A DNA stretch of 64,000 nt from DATMGU01 sp035555315 (GCA_035555315.1 DATMGU010000121.1:42616-106615), one strand, 5' to 3'; positions 36,949-46,080 are shown, counted from the stretch's first letter. The notes: generated by a model not told the origin, from the letters alone. A program made the numbers and translations.

Positions 36949-39233
36949 CTGACGGCTTGGCGACGGGTGGCTCGCCGTCTGACCTGTCGGCGACTGATCC
37001 GGTCGATCGGCTGAGCGATCTCGCGGGGTTGAGTCGCGGTTATTGGGATGGGCTCGGGCAGTGGCGCGACGCCGTGATCGACGATCGCCTGGCGTTGCTG
37101 GCCGGGTTGCGGTTCCCGGTCGACAGCGAGGCAGCCCTCGCGACCGCCTTGCGCGGTCTGGAGACGGCGGCGTGGACGCGCGCGCTGCCGCCGGTCGAGG
37201 TCCACGTCGTGAGCGGAACCCCGATCCGCGTCGTGGTGACGGTGCCGGCCACCGCCGCGCGGACGCTGGGCTGGCGGCTGGTGGAGGAGGGTGGTGCCGA
37301 GCATGCCGGCACAATCACCCTACGGCGCGGTGCCGCGCTCGATCGCCATGAAAGCCCGACCGGGCCGCTCGAACGTCATGCCATCGTTCTGCCGACCCTT
37401 CCGCTCGGTTATCACACGCTTGAGGTGCCCTCGCTTGGCGCCGCGATGACGCTGATCCTGGCGCCGGCGCGATGCTATCAGCCCGAGACGATCCGCGCCG
37501 GCGGCCGGGTCTGGGGTGTGTCGGTGCAGCTCTATGCCCTGCGGTCGACGCGCAATTGGGGGATCGGCGATTTCAGCGATCTCGCCCATGTCGCGGTCCT
37601 CGCCGGCCGGGCCGGCGCCGCGATGGTGGGGCTCAACCCCGTGCATGCCCATTCGCTGGTGAAGCCCGAGGATTGCAGCCCCTATTCGCCGTCCAGCCGG
37701 TTGTTCCTGGATGGGTTGTCGGTGGATGTCGAGGCGATCGCGGATTTCGCCGAAAGCCCGGAGATCCAGGCGCTGGTCGGCGCGGCCGAGTTCCAGCGGC
37801 GGCTGGCGGCGCTTCGCGAGGCGCCGCTGGTGGATTACGCCGCCGTGGCGGCGATGAAGGTGCCCGTGCTGTACCGGCTGCATGCGGCGTTCCGGGCCAA
37901 TCATGCGGACCCGACCGACGAGCGGCGTCGCGCGTTCGAGGCGTTCGTCGCGGCGGGTGGGGAGATGCTGAGACGGTTCGCCCTGTTCGAGGGCATCCGG
38001 CATCGGTTGAAGGAAACCACCGGCACGGTGCCGTGGTGGCGTGACTGGCCAACGGAATGGCGCGAGCCCGATCACCCGGAGGCGACGGATGACGCCCTGG
38101 GTGCCGAGGTCGATTTCCAGCTCTACATCCAGTGGCAGGCCGATCTGCAGCTCGCCGCCGCCGCCGAGGCCGGGCGGGTCGCCGGCTTGTCGATCGGCCT
38201 CTATCGCGACCTCGCCGTCGCCGCCGATGGCGACAGCGCCGAAGCCTGGTCGCATCCCGACATCGTGGCGCAAGGTCTGACCGTCGGGGCGCCGCCCGAT
38301 GCGATGAGCCGCAACGGCCAGAATTGGGGCATGCCGCCGCCCAATCCGCGCGCGATGGAAAACGCCGGGTTCGCGCCGTGGAGCGCCATGCTGGCCGCCA
38401 ATATGCGGCATGCCGGCGCGCTGCGTATCGACCATGTCATGGCGATGGCGCGGCTATTCGTCATTCCGGCGGGGCGCGACGGGTCGCGCGGCACCTATCT
38501 GGCCTATCCCTTCGAGGCGATGGCCCATATCGTGGCGCTGGAAAGCGTTCGCCACCAGACGCTGGTGATCGGTGAGGATCTAGGGTCGGTGCCCGAAGGT
38601 TTTCGCGACAAGATGGCGCTGTTGGGCGTGCTGTCGTACCGCGTGCTGCAATTCGAGCGGTTCGAGGACGGCGCCTTGAAGGCGCCCGCGAATTATCCTG
38701 CCCTGTCCCTCGCCATGGCCTCGACCCACGACCTGCCGACCTTGGCCGGGTACTGGACGGGACGGGACATCGAACGGCGCCAAGCCGCCGGATTGATCGC
38801 GGATGCCGCTCAACTCGACCGCGAACAGGCCGAGCGCGCGGTCGAGCGGCGGCGATTATTGACGCTGTTCGATTGGCAGAAGCTGCCGCTCGACCCGCCG
38901 GTGGCGCTGCCGCCCGAGGCCGTGGACCGGACGACCGACCTCGTGGATCTGCCGCCCGGGCTGCTCGACGGCATTCATCGGCTGATCGCGCGCGCGGCAT
39001 CCGCCGTTGCCATGGTGCAGCTCGACGACGTGATCGGCGAGATCGATGGCGTCAACATGCCGGGTACCTATCAGGAATACCCGAACTGGCGCCGCAAGCA
39101 GCGCCTGGCCATCGACGGCGAGGAACTGTCCGATCGCCTCGCCGCGACCGCCGCGATCATGCGCGCCGAACGACCATCCTGGGAGCACAGCGGGGTTTCC
39201 GCATCAGACGACGCTGGGCCAGACAAGCTATGA
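36945..39233 (+). CDS. malQ: 4-alpha-glucanotransferase MalQ (amylomaltase)
   Basis: This 762-residue GH77 enzyme transfers maltodextrin segments between chains. It has an N-terminal beta-sandwich extension seen in proteobacterial MalQ and a catalytic domain with GVSVQLYALRSTRNWGIGDF, the nucleophile in LRIDHVMAM, the acid in VIGEDLGSVP, and STHDLPTLAGYW. It is the last gene of the glycogen cluster, translationally coupled to glgX (ATGA). Its 3' end overlaps the convergent dehydrogenase gene by 6 bases. Confidence 0.93.
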   Translation: MTDGLATGGSPSDLSATDPVDRLSDLAGLSRGYWDGLGQWRDAVIDDRLALLAGLRFPVDSEAALATALRGLETAAWTRALPPVEVHVVSGTPIRVVVTVPATAARTLGWRLVEEGGAEHAGTITLRRGAALDRHESPTGPLERHAIVLPTLPLGYHTLEVPSLGAAMTLILAPARCYQPETIRAGGRVWGVSVQLYALRSTRNWGIGDFSDLAHVAVLAGRAGAAMVGLNPVHAHSLVKPEDCSPYSPSSRLFLDGLSVDVEAIADFAESPEIQALVGAAEFQRRLAALREAPLVDYAAVAAMKVPVLYRLHAAFRANHADPTDERRRAFEAFVAAGGEMLRRFALFEGIRHRLKETTGTVPWWRDWPTEWREPDHPEATDDALGAEVDFQLYIQWQADLQLAAAAEAGRVAGLSIGLYRDLAVAADGDSAEAWSHPDIVAQGLTVGAPPDAMSRNGQNWGMPPPNPRAMENAGFAPWSAMLAANMRHAGALRIDHVMAMARLFVIPAGRDGSRGTYLAYPFEAMAHIVALESVRHQTLVIGEDLGSVPEGFRDKMALLGVLSYRVLQFERFEDGALKAPANYPALSLAMASTHDLPTLAGYWTGRDIERRQAAGLIADAAQLDREQAERAVERRRLLTLFDWQKLPLDPPVALPPEAVDRTTDLVDLPPGLLDGIHRLIARAASAVAMVQLDDVIGEIDGVNMPGTYQEYPNWRRKQRLAIDGEELSDRLAATAAIMRAERPSWEHSGVSASDDAGPDKL

Positions 39234-40406
39234 CGATGTAGGTCGGCATCCGGCGGCGAGCATCGCGCGCATGTCCGACTGGGTGGCTTGGCGCGGATTG
39301 ACCGCGCAATTGCCCGACAGATACGCCTCCGCGATCACCTCGTCGAAGCGCGCCTCGTCGACCCCGAAATCCGCCAGCGTGGCGGTGATGCCGATATCGG
39401 CCTTCAGCTCTTCGACCGCCACGACCGCCCGCGCAGCCGCGTCGCGCAGCCGCAAATGCTCGACTTTCTCCCCGAGCAGGGCGGCGATGCGGGCAAAGGC
39501 CTCGAGATTGCCCGGCAGATTGTAGCGCATCACCACCGGCAGCATGATGGCGTTGACCAGGCCATGCGGCAGGCCGAATTTTGAGCCGAGCGGCAGGGCG
39601 AAGGCATGGACGTAGCCCAGCCGCGTGCTGTTGAACGCCATGCCGGCCAGCGAACTTGCCACCAGCATATCGGCGCGCGCCTCGGCATTGCTGCCGTGCG
39701 CGACGGCGCTGCGCAGCGACTTGCCGATCAGCGCGATCGCCTTCTCCGCCGCTGCTTCCGAGAACGGATGGCTCGCGGTGTTGACGTAGGATTCGACCGC
39801 ATGGGTCAGCGCGTCCATGCCGGTGGCGGCCGTCATGGGCGGTGGCAGGGACACGGTCAGCTCCGGGTCGAGCAACCCCACCCGGGGGCAGTTGAGCACG
39901 CTGCCTACGCTGATCTTGCGGTGGTTCTGCTTGTCCGTCAGCACGGACCAGATCGTCAGCTCGCTGCCGGTGCCCGCCGTGGTGGGGATTGCCACCACCG
40001 GCATGGGGGGACTCTTCACCTTGCCGATGCCGACATAGTCGCGGATGCTGCCGTCATTGGTCAGCATCAGGCCGATCGCCTTGGCCGTGTCGAGCGCGCT
40101 GCCGCCACCGATGCCGACCACCGCGTCGCAGCCGTTGCGCTTGCCCAATAGGGTGCCCGCCTCGACAGAGTCGACCGCCGGGTCGCTCTCCACGTCGGTG
40201 AAGGTCCAGGCGGGAATATCGGCCGCGGCCAATGTGCTGACGACACGGTCTACCAGACCCGCCCGGGCTACACCGGGATCGCCAACGACCAGCACGGTGC
40301 CACCGCCGAGCTCACGCACTATGCCGGGTAGTTTCGCGAGCGAGCCCCATCCGAATTCGAGCGCGGTCGGGCTGTGATAGGAGAAAGATTTGAATGGTCC
40401 GTACAA
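39228..40406 (-). CDS. Iron-containing (type III) alcohol dehydrogenase
   Basis: This 392-residue NAD(P)-dependent enzyme has the nucleotide-binding GIGGGSALDTAKAIG, PTTAGTGSE, and the metal ligands in GMDALTHAVESYV and GYVHAFALPLGSKFGLPHG. Relatives include lactaldehyde reductase and butanol dehydrogenase. No ATG is available: the start is TTG at 40406, supported by GAGGAG 7-8 bases upstream. It lies in the same direction as an MFS carrier and a class II aldolase, suggesting a shared sugar or sugar-acid degradation pathway. Confidence 0.88.
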   Translation of the reverse strand: MYGPFKSFSYHSPTALEFGWGSLAKLPGIVRELGGGTVLVVGDPGVARAGLVDRVVSTLAAADIPAWTFTDVESDPAVDSVEAGTLLGKRNGCDAVVGIGGGSALDTAKAIGLMLTNDGSIRDYVGIGKVKSPPMPVVAIPTTAGTGSELTIWSVLTDKQNHRKISVGSVLNCPRVGLLDPELTVSLPPPMTAATGMDALTHAVESYVNTASHPFSEAAAEKAIALIGKSLRSAVAHGSNAEARADMLVASSLAGMAFNSTRLGYVHAFALPLGSKFGLPHGLVNAIMLPVVMRYNLPGNLEAFARIAALLGEKVEHLRLRDAAARAVVAVEELKADIGITATLADFGVDEARFDEVIAEAYLSGNCAVNPRQATQSDMRAMLAAGCRPTSS

Positions 40407-40460
40407 GTGCCTGCTCCTCGGTTGGGATGGAATGGCGCGCGGCGATGCGGTGGGCTAGGG

Positions 40461-41768
40461 CTAGTCCGCCGTCGCCACTGCCTTGGCGGGGGCGGCAGAC
40501 GGGTAGCTGCTGAGCCAGACCACCGTGTTCACGGCGGCCGAGGCGAGCAGCGCGTACCCGACCACATGAAAGCTGCCCGCGGGCGATCCGCTCCCTGCCG
40601 CGGCACCCACGACGATCGGGCCGACGATGCCGCCGAAATTGCCGAAGAAGTTGATGAGGCCGGCGGATGGGCCGATCTGGTTGCGAGGTGCCATCCCCAA
40701 TGCCCAGGCCCACCACACGCCGATGCCGCAGAACAAGCTGACGCCGGTGATCACCAACAGCACCATCGACATGACGAGACCGGGAGCAAGCTGGTTCTGT
40801 AGCAACATGCTTACGCCGCCAATCGCCAACGGCACGATAAAGTGCAGCGCCCGCGCATGCTTGGCGCGGTCGGCCCAGTACACGTTGAGGAAGAGGCCAA
40901 GTATCGCGAACGCGTACGGAATGGCGGTGAGTTCGGCCGCCGAACTGATGCCGGTCGACGAAATCTGCCGGATCAAGCTGGGCAACCACAGCCCGAAACC
41001 ATACAACCCGGTTAGCCAGAGGAAGTAAGCGAGGCAGAGCCCCCAGACCACGGGCCGCCGGAACACGTCGAAGAAGCTGCCGGCCTGTCCCGTGTCCTGA
41101 TCGCGGGTTGCCAAGATGCGGTACTTCTCGGCCTCGCTGATGCGGCGGTCATGCGTTGGGTCGCTGCTGCCGAGGATGATCCAGGCCAGCGCCAGGACCA
41201 GGACCGGCAGGGCCTGGAGGATGAACATCGCCTCCCAGCTCCAGGCCGATATCATCCAGCCGGAAACCGGCGCCATCAGGGTGGAGGAGAGGGGGAGGAC
41301 GTATTGTGCCAGGTTTACGGCCCGGCCACGCTCCTCGCTCGGGAACCAGCGCATGATGATGACGGCGAAGGAAGGCCAGATCACTCCTTCCGCCAGCCCC
41401 ATCAGGAAGCGGATGGCCAGCAGGGCGCGATAATTCTCCACCACCCCGGTCAGCACGCCGGTCACGCTGACGCCCAGCAGGCAACCGACGATCACCCATT
41501 TCGGCCCGAAGCGGCTGGCGATCCAGCCGCCGGGGATCTGCATGACCACGTAGCCCCAGAAGAAGGCGGAGAGCAGCACGCCGGTGCCGACGCCGGTCAT
41601 GCCGAAATGCCGCATCATGTCGGGTGCTGCGACGCTGATGTTGTTTCGGTCCACGTAGCAGGCGAGATAGGCGAGGAAGATCAGCGGGCCGATGCGGAAC
41701 CAGCGGCTGCGCGGCGTTGGTTTGTGGTCGGGCGCGGCGATACGGTCCGGTGATGTGGTCTCACGCAT
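40461..41768 (-). CDS. MFS transporter, anion:cation symporter (ACS) type
   Basis: This 435-residue carrier has about 12 predicted membrane helices. The first helices read LIFLAYLACYVDRNNISVAAPDM and GVLLSAFFWGYVVMQIPGGWIASRFGPK, the ACS-family pattern also seen in hexuronate, glucarate and phthalate carriers. It probably imports an organic acid processed by the neighbouring aldolase and dehydrogenase. The ATG has GGGGAG 8 bases upstream. It lies between the dehydrogenase (54 bases) and the aldolase (69 bases). Confidence 0.88.
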   Translation of the reverse strand: MRETTSPDRIAAPDHKPTPRSRWFRIGPLIFLAYLACYVDRNNISVAAPDMMRHFGMTGVGTGVLLSAFFWGYVVMQIPGGWIASRFGPKWVIVGCLLGVSVTGVLTGVVENYRALLAIRFLMGLAEGVIWPSFAVIIMRWFPSEERGRAVNLAQYVLPLSSTLMAPVSGWMISAWSWEAMFILQALPVLVLALAWIILGSSDPTHDRRISEAEKYRILATRDQDTGQAGSFFDVFRRPVVWGLCLAYFLWLTGLYGFGLWLPSLIRQISSTGISSAAELTAIPYAFAILGLFLNVYWADRAKHARALHFIVPLAIGGVSMLLQNQLAPGLVMSMVLLVITGVSLFCGIGVWWAWALGMAPRNQIGPSAGLINFFGNFGGIVGPIVVGAAAGSGSPAGSFHVVGYALLASAAVNTVVWLSSYPSAAPAKAVATAD

Positions 41769-41837
41769 TTTGGATGCTCCCCTTGTGTTTTTTGTTATTC
41801 GTTGCTCGACGGGAACCTGCCTTAGGCCCCCGGCGCC

Positions 41838-42653
41838 TTAGTCGAACAGGTCCGGATCCGATCGGCAGATCGCGTCGTAGATCGGCTGAAAGTGCAGCCA
41901 AGCCATGAAGGGCGTGGCCAGGTGGTCGCGCGAATGCATCGCGGCGGCGGGCGGCACGAGCTTCAACGGCGAGCCGGTGGACTCGGCCTTGATCTGGATT
42001 TCACAGGCGCGTTCCGCCGCGATGAACCACCACGCGGCCTCGTCGACGCTCTCTCGCCCGGCGGAAAACAGGCCGTGGTTCTGGTGAATGGCGATCTTCG
42101 CGCCGCCGAAGGCACTGGCAACGCGATGGCCGGCGGAACGCTCGACCACAACGGCGCCGGCTTCCTCGGTGATCAAGGCCTGGCCGTCGCCGTAGAAGCC
42201 GCAGGCGGTCTGCGTGATCGGGTCGAGCGGCCGGCCGAGGGCCGCCCAGCTCATGCCGTAGGTGGTGTGGGCGTGACAGGAGGCGAGCACGTGCGGGTTC
42301 GCCTCATGAATGGCCGCATGCAGCACGAAGCCGGCACGGTTCACCGCCCAACTGCCTTCCAGCACCCGGCCGTCATGATCCACCAGCAGCAGGTCGGACA
42401 CGCGCACCCGGCCGAAATCCATGGCAAAGGGGTTGGTCCAGTAAAGGCCCGGCTGCTCTGGGTCGCGGACGGTGATATGCCCGGCGAACCCGTACTCGTA
42501 GCCATAGCGGGCGAAGACGCGGCAGGCGGCGGCCAGGCGCTGCTTTCGATGCAACCGCTCCTCGGCCACAGTCGCGAAAACAGGCGGCCGCGGGAAATAC
42601 AGATCTTCCTGGTCGGGCTCGTAAACCGAGCGCCTCGTCAGCGCGACGTTCAT
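41838..42653 (-). CDS. Class II aldolase/adducin-family protein
   Basis: This 271-residue protein has the class II aldolase fold. Metal-binding His pairs are visible in ANPHVLASCHAHTTYG (HAH motif), with IHQNHGLFSAG later in the chain, and GFAGHITVRDPEQPG and FWTNPFAMDFG-like YWTNPFAMDFG early on. Relatives include fuculose-phosphate aldolase and decarboxylases acting on sugar acids. It is the first gene of the minus-strand operon and is divergent from the LysR gene. Confidence 0.85.
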   Translation of the reverse strand: MNVALTRRSVYEPDQEDLYFPRPPVFATVAEERLHRKQRLAAACRVFARYGYEYGFAGHITVRDPEQPGLYWTNPFAMDFGRVRVSDLLLVDHDGRVLEGSWAVNRAGFVLHAAIHEANPHVLASCHAHTTYGMSWAALGRPLDPITQTACGFYGDGQALITEEAGAVVVERSAGHRVASAFGGAKIAIHQNHGLFSAGRESVDEAAWWFIAAERACEIQIKAESTGSPLKLVPPAAAMHSRDHLATPFMAWLHFQPIYDAICRSDPDLFD

Positions 42654-42789
42654 GCTGTTTCACTCCAGAGCGATCACGGGATCGAGGGGAAGCGGCAGTC
42701 CGTGGAGGCCTCACGCGGGTCGTTCTGGCTCGTTCCACGAGGAGTGCTGTATCGAGCCCCTCTGTTGTTATGGCGCAGCCTACTCAGCG

Positions 42790-42810
42790 GCATTGATCGC
42801 CGTCCAATGC
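42790..42810. promoter_or_regulatory. LysR-type operator candidate (T-N11-A)
   Basis: GCATTG, 9 bases, then CAATGC is a perfect dyad that contains a T-N11-A core. It lies 37 bases before the LysR gene start and in the intergenic region shared with the aldolase operon, where LysR regulators normally bind. Confidence 0.55.
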
Positions 42811-42847
42811 AGAGTTAGCCTGGATTGATGCCATGGAGGGATCAATC

Positions 42848-43741
42848 ATGCTGGAGCTGCGCCAACTCCGTGCCTTCGTCGCCGTGGCGGAAGAACTGCA
42901 TTTCGGTCGCGCGGCGTCACGGCTGCGCCTGGCGCAATCCGCCCTGTCCCGCCAGGTGCAAGGGATGGAAGCGGTTCTCGGGGTCACGTTGTTGGAGCGC
43001 ACGCAGCGGAAGGTCGTGCTGACCGCCCCCGGCGCGTTACTGCTGGACCGCGCCCGTCAGATCCTGCAGGCCAGTGCCGAGGCGGAGCGCGACACGCGCC
43101 GCGCGAGCCGTGGCGAACTGGGGCAGCTCACCATCGGCTTTGTACATTCCGCGACCTACGGCTTGCTGCCCGACTTGCTGCGCCGCTTTCGAACGCTCTT
43201 CCCGGATGTCGAGCTGCGCCTGCGCGAAATGCGCACGCCGGATCAACTCGCGGCGCTCGCGGGGGAAAGCATCGATATCGGCCTGGTTCGCCCCTTTGTT
43301 TTGCCGGCGGGCGTTGAGGCTATTCCTATCGTCACCGAGCGCTTCGTGATCGCGCTGCCGGCGAGCCATCCGCTGGCGAGATGTCGGGAGCTGGCGTTGA
43401 ACACGCTGGCCGAGGAGAAATTCGTGATGTTCTCCGGACTCGACAGCCCGATGTTCCACTCCGCCGCGATCGCGATGTGCGAGCGGGCGGGCTTTCATCC
43501 GCGCGTGGCGCAGGAGGCAGTACACGTGCATACAGTGCTGGGGCTGGTTGGCAGCGGCTTCGGCATCGCGGTGGTGCCGGAGATCGCCCGACGCCTCGCA
43601 ACCCCCAACATCGTCTTCGCCGAGATCATCGACGACCCGCCGCCGATCCAGGTGCTGCTCGCCTTCCGCGGCACAAGTCCGAAACCGGCAGCCACGGCAT
43701 TCCGTAACGTTATGGCGACATACATCGCCGAGCACGCATAG
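42848..43741 (+). CDS. LysR-family transcriptional regulator
   Basis: This 297-residue regulator has an N-terminal winged helix-turn-helix (MLELRQLRAFVAVAEELHFG, RAASRLRLAQSALSRQVQGME) and a periplasmic-binding-type effector domain. The ATG at 42848 has GGAGGG 7 bases upstream and starts at the first helix; the ATG at 42833 is less likely. It is divergent from the aldolase/MFS/dehydrogenase operon, which it probably controls in response to a pathway metabolite. Confidence 0.92.
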   Translation: MLELRQLRAFVAVAEELHFGRAASRLRLAQSALSRQVQGMEAVLGVTLLERTQRKVVLTAPGALLLDRARQILQASAEAERDTRRASRGELGQLTIGFVHSATYGLLPDLLRRFRTLFPDVELRLREMRTPDQLAALAGESIDIGLVRPFVLPAGVEAIPIVTERFVIALPASHPLARCRELALNTLAEEKFVMFSGLDSPMFHSAAIAMCERAGFHPRVAQEAVHVHTVLGLVGSGFGIAVVPEIARRLATPNIVFAEIIDDPPPIQVLLAFRGTSPKPAATAFRNVMATYIAEHA

Positions 43742-43791
43742 TTGCTTGCGGCTCGCTGATTGGAACCGATTGGCCCTAATCCCTTGGTCGC

Positions 43792-44117
43792 CTATTTCTT
43801 GCCGTAAGTAGCATCGTGATTAGGCGCGATGGTCAGCAACCGTATGAAATCTCCGTCCCTATAAGCCGTAGCACGTCGAGATTGCGTGATGCGCAGAGAG
43901 TATACGGCGGAGATTCCGGCTGGGGGCGTAATGCTGACGATCTTCTCCCATTTTAGACCGTTGTCTCCATAGACCTGATTCCAAGTCATCTGTCGCAGCT
44001 TCTTGAGCGTCTCCAATGCGGAGTGCGCTCGGATTTTTGCAAATTCAGCAGATTGTCTTGAAACACCGGATTGTTGAGATCGAGTCTGACCAAGATATTT
44101 GCATCAGTCTTGGTCAT
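43792..44117 (-). pseudogene. Frameshifted toxin gene of a type II toxin-antitoxin pair
   Basis: Two reading frames together make one protein. From the ATG at 44117 the frame reads MTKTDANILVRLDLNNPVFQ, then DNLLNLQKSERT, and soon stops. From about 44019 the other frame continues ALETLKKLRQMTWNQVYGDN and ends with DGDFIRLLTIAPNHDATYGKK. The joined product (about 107 residues) resembles small RelE/HigB-like cytotoxins (RLYSLRxxQxxRAxAYRDG...). A one-base loss near 44019-44024 would explain the break; no slippery heptamer is present. The start overlaps the antitoxin gene by 14 bases, as is usual for such pairs. Confidence 0.7.
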
Positions 44118-44388
44118 TCAGTTTCGCCAGGACCGTATCAACATCGCCGTCGGCCGGCGTATTGGCTTGTGCCCAGGTCAGCGCATTTTTTAGATCCTTG
44201 GCGGCCTCGGGCCGTTGCAGCCAGAGCTCGTTGTCCGGCACGACGGTAGCGGTTCTGATCAGCCAGACGCCGGGCTCATGTTCCTCCACCAGCACCTGCC
44301 GTCCGGCAAATTGCTTTCCCAGCGAGATTTGTCCGTTTGACCCAATGACCTTGACGCTGCCAACGGCTGTGGACGATGCGCTCACCAT
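44104..44388 (-). CDS. AbrB/MazE-like antitoxin
   Basis: This 94-residue protein has an N-terminal segment like an AbrB/MazE swapped-hairpin domain (SVKVIGSNGQISLGKQFAGR) followed by an acidic tail (PADGDVDTVLAKLNDQD) of the kind that binds toxins. AGGAGG lies 2 bases before the ATG at 44388 and 5 bases before an in-frame GTG at 44385, so the GTG may be the true start. The downstream gene is the broken toxin; the antitoxin reading frame itself is intact. Confidence 0.7.
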   Translation of the reverse strand: MVSASSTAVGSVKVIGSNGQISLGKQFAGRQVLVEEHEPGVWLIRTATVVPDNELWLQRPEAAKDLKNALTWAQANTPADGDVDTVLAKLNDQD

Positions 44389-44547
44389 GGCCTCCTATGA
44401 CTTTCTGCACGATGGCACTATAGCACGAAATTCTCCTCCGCACTAAAATGGATCGCATGGGGGAACGCGCCTTTCACCCTGTCGTGGTTGACAAAGGTTC
44501 GTCCTCAAACTGCGGGGGAGGGGCTGGTGGCCGGTCGGTAAACGACA

Positions 44548-44580
44548 CTGGCGCCGCCTCCCGTGAGGGGGCGACGCCAG
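44548..44580 (-). terminator. Hairpin downstream of the small membrane protein gene
   Basis: CTGGCGCCGCCTCC (44548-44561) can pair with the segment ending CGACGCCAG at 44580 with two mismatches. On the minus strand only a short TTT follows. It lies about 60 bases after the next gene's stop and may be its terminator. Confidence 0.35.
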
Positions 44581-44639
44581 CTTCAACAGTCCAATGGTCT
44601 CACACGTCACAGATCGGCTTTAGACGCCGACCCGATCGT

Positions 44640-44954
44640 CTAGAAGCGGCGCCACTTCCGGACGGCGTCGTTCTGCGCCGCGAGGACCGCGTCCCGCCGC
44701 AACTCGGCATCGGTCTTGGTGATTGTATCCACCTTGGTGAGCACGCCGGCATTCGCCTGGCCGATGGCGGTGAGGGTAATCGCATGGTGGCCGGCATCGC
44801 CGCGGACTACTGCCAGGCCGCCGGCCGCGCCCAGAATGCCGACGCCAAGCAGCACGAAGCCGAAGGCGCGGAATTTATGCATCGTGTGGGCGGCGAACCA
44901 GACAAGGGCGATGCCTGCGATCAGCCAGCCAATACCGATTGTGAGTGTGGACAT
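44640..44954 (-). CDS. Small two-helix membrane protein of unknown function
   Basis: This 104-residue protein has two hydrophobic helices (IGIGWLIAGIALVWFAAH and FGFVLLGVGILGAAGGLAVV) and a polar, helical C-terminal half (KVDTITKTDAELRRDAVLAA). AGGAG lies 10 bases before the ATG. No family is recognised. An opposite-strand frame over the same region has no such features. Confidence 0.6.
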   Translation of the reverse strand: MSTLTIGIGWLIAGIALVWFAAHTMHKFRAFGFVLLGVGILGAAGGLAVVRGDAGHHAITLTAIGQANAGVLTKVDTITKTDAELRRDAVLAAQNDAVRKWRRF

Positions 44955-45172
44955 GTTCTTGCTCTCCTATCTCGACCATCGGGTGAAGTCCCGACTAGTC
45001 GCCGTGTCTTGACTTCAGTAAGAAACCAAATTACACGCGAAAAAGCAAGAGATCTTCAGCATATCGCCGATTTATCGCCAAGATAACGGGCAAAATGTCG
45101 CGAATATTACAGTGAATTACCGGGTTTATTTGAATAGATTTTTAGGGAAATGCCGCCAACGCCGCGGTTGGA

Positions 45173-45216
45173 CGCCTGACCGGCGATCGGCTTTGTCACC
45201 GATCGCCGGTCAGGCG
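45173..45216 (-). other. Perfect 18-bp hairpin right after metQ
   Basis: The arms at 45173-45190 and 45199-45216 (CGCCTGACCGGCGATCGG and its complement) match exactly around an 8-base loop. The hairpin begins 2 bases after the metQ stop. No T-run follows on either strand, so it is not a standard intrinsic terminator; it could block 3' exonucleases or aid Rho-dependent ending. Confidence 0.75.
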
Positions 45217-45218
45217 TG

Positions 45219-46037
45219 TCACCAAGATGTGGCGACCGCCCCTGTATACTTCTGCTCGACGAACGCTTTGACCGGTTCCGAGTGGTAGGCTTTGACCAGC
45301 TTCGCCACCCATGGGGCGTCCTTGTCCTTCGTCTGGACGGCCAGCACGTTCATATAGGGCGATTGCGCGCCTTCCATGGCGATCGCATCGCGCGTCGGCT
45401 GCAGGCCGGAGGTCAGCGCAAAATTCGTATTGACCGCTCCGGCATCGACATCCTCCAGCGATCGTGGCAGCTGCGCCGCATCCAGCTCGATGATCTTGAG
45501 CTTCTTCGGGTTGTCGACGATATCGGCCAGCGTCACCGCGATGCCGGCCTTGGGATCGACGGTGATTAGGCCGGTCTTTGCCAGGAGCAGCAGCGCGCGG
45601 CCGCCATTGGTCGGGTCGTTCGGGATGGCGACCTGGGCCCCGGTCCGCAGATCGGCCAGTTTCTTGATCTTCTTGGAATAGATGCCCATCGGGAACACGA
45701 CGGTCTTGGCGATCGAGACGATCTTGTAGCCGCGATCCCGGACCTGATTATCCAGGAACGGCTGATGCTGATAGGAGTTGGCATCGAGATCGCCCTGCGC
45801 CAGGGCCGCGTTCGGTTGGATGTAGTCGGTGAACTCGGTGATCTTGAGCGTCAAGCCGTCTTCGGCCGCGACCTTCTTGACCACTTCCATGATCTCGGCA
45901 TGCGGCCCGGCGGTGACGCCGATCCGGATCGTTTCGGCCATCGCCGGCCGATTGGTGAATCCACCGGCTACTCCACTGGCCAAAACACCGGCGATCAGTG
46001 CCAGGCCGGCGGCAAGCCTGCGTCTATTCGGTACCAT
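45219..46037 (-). CDS. metQ: Methionine ABC transporter substrate-binding protein MetQ
   Basis: This 272-residue NlpA/MetQ-family protein binds methionine in the periplasm. Motifs include RIGVTAGPHAEIMEVVKKVA, EFTDYIQPNAALAQGDLDAN, and YQHQPFLDN. The signal peptide ends near RPAMAETI and has no lipobox Cys, so unlike E. coli MetQ it seems to be soluble rather than a lipoprotein. It is the last gene of metNIQ, 43 bases after metI. Confidence 0.93.
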   Translation of the reverse strand: MVPNRRRLAAGLALIAGVLASGVAGGFTNRPAMAETIRIGVTAGPHAEIMEVVKKVAAEDGLTLKITEFTDYIQPNAALAQGDLDANSYQHQPFLDNQVRDRGYKIVSIAKTVVFPMGIYSKKIKKLADLRTGAQVAIPNDPTNGGRALLLLAKTGLITVDPKAGIAVTLADIVDNPKKLKIIELDAAQLPRSLEDVDAGAVNTNFALTSGLQPTRDAIAMEGAQSPYMNVLAVQTKDKDAPWVAKLVKAYHSEPVKAFVEQKYTGAVATSW

Positions 46038-46080
46038 TGCAATGAACTTTCTGCGGTTGCTCTCGGGAGGGGGAGATGTC

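Noticed and set aside
44448..45086. Plus-strand frame of about 212 codons
   Set aside because: No ribosome-binding site and no domain. It covers a small membrane protein gene on the other strand with a good start site and helices.
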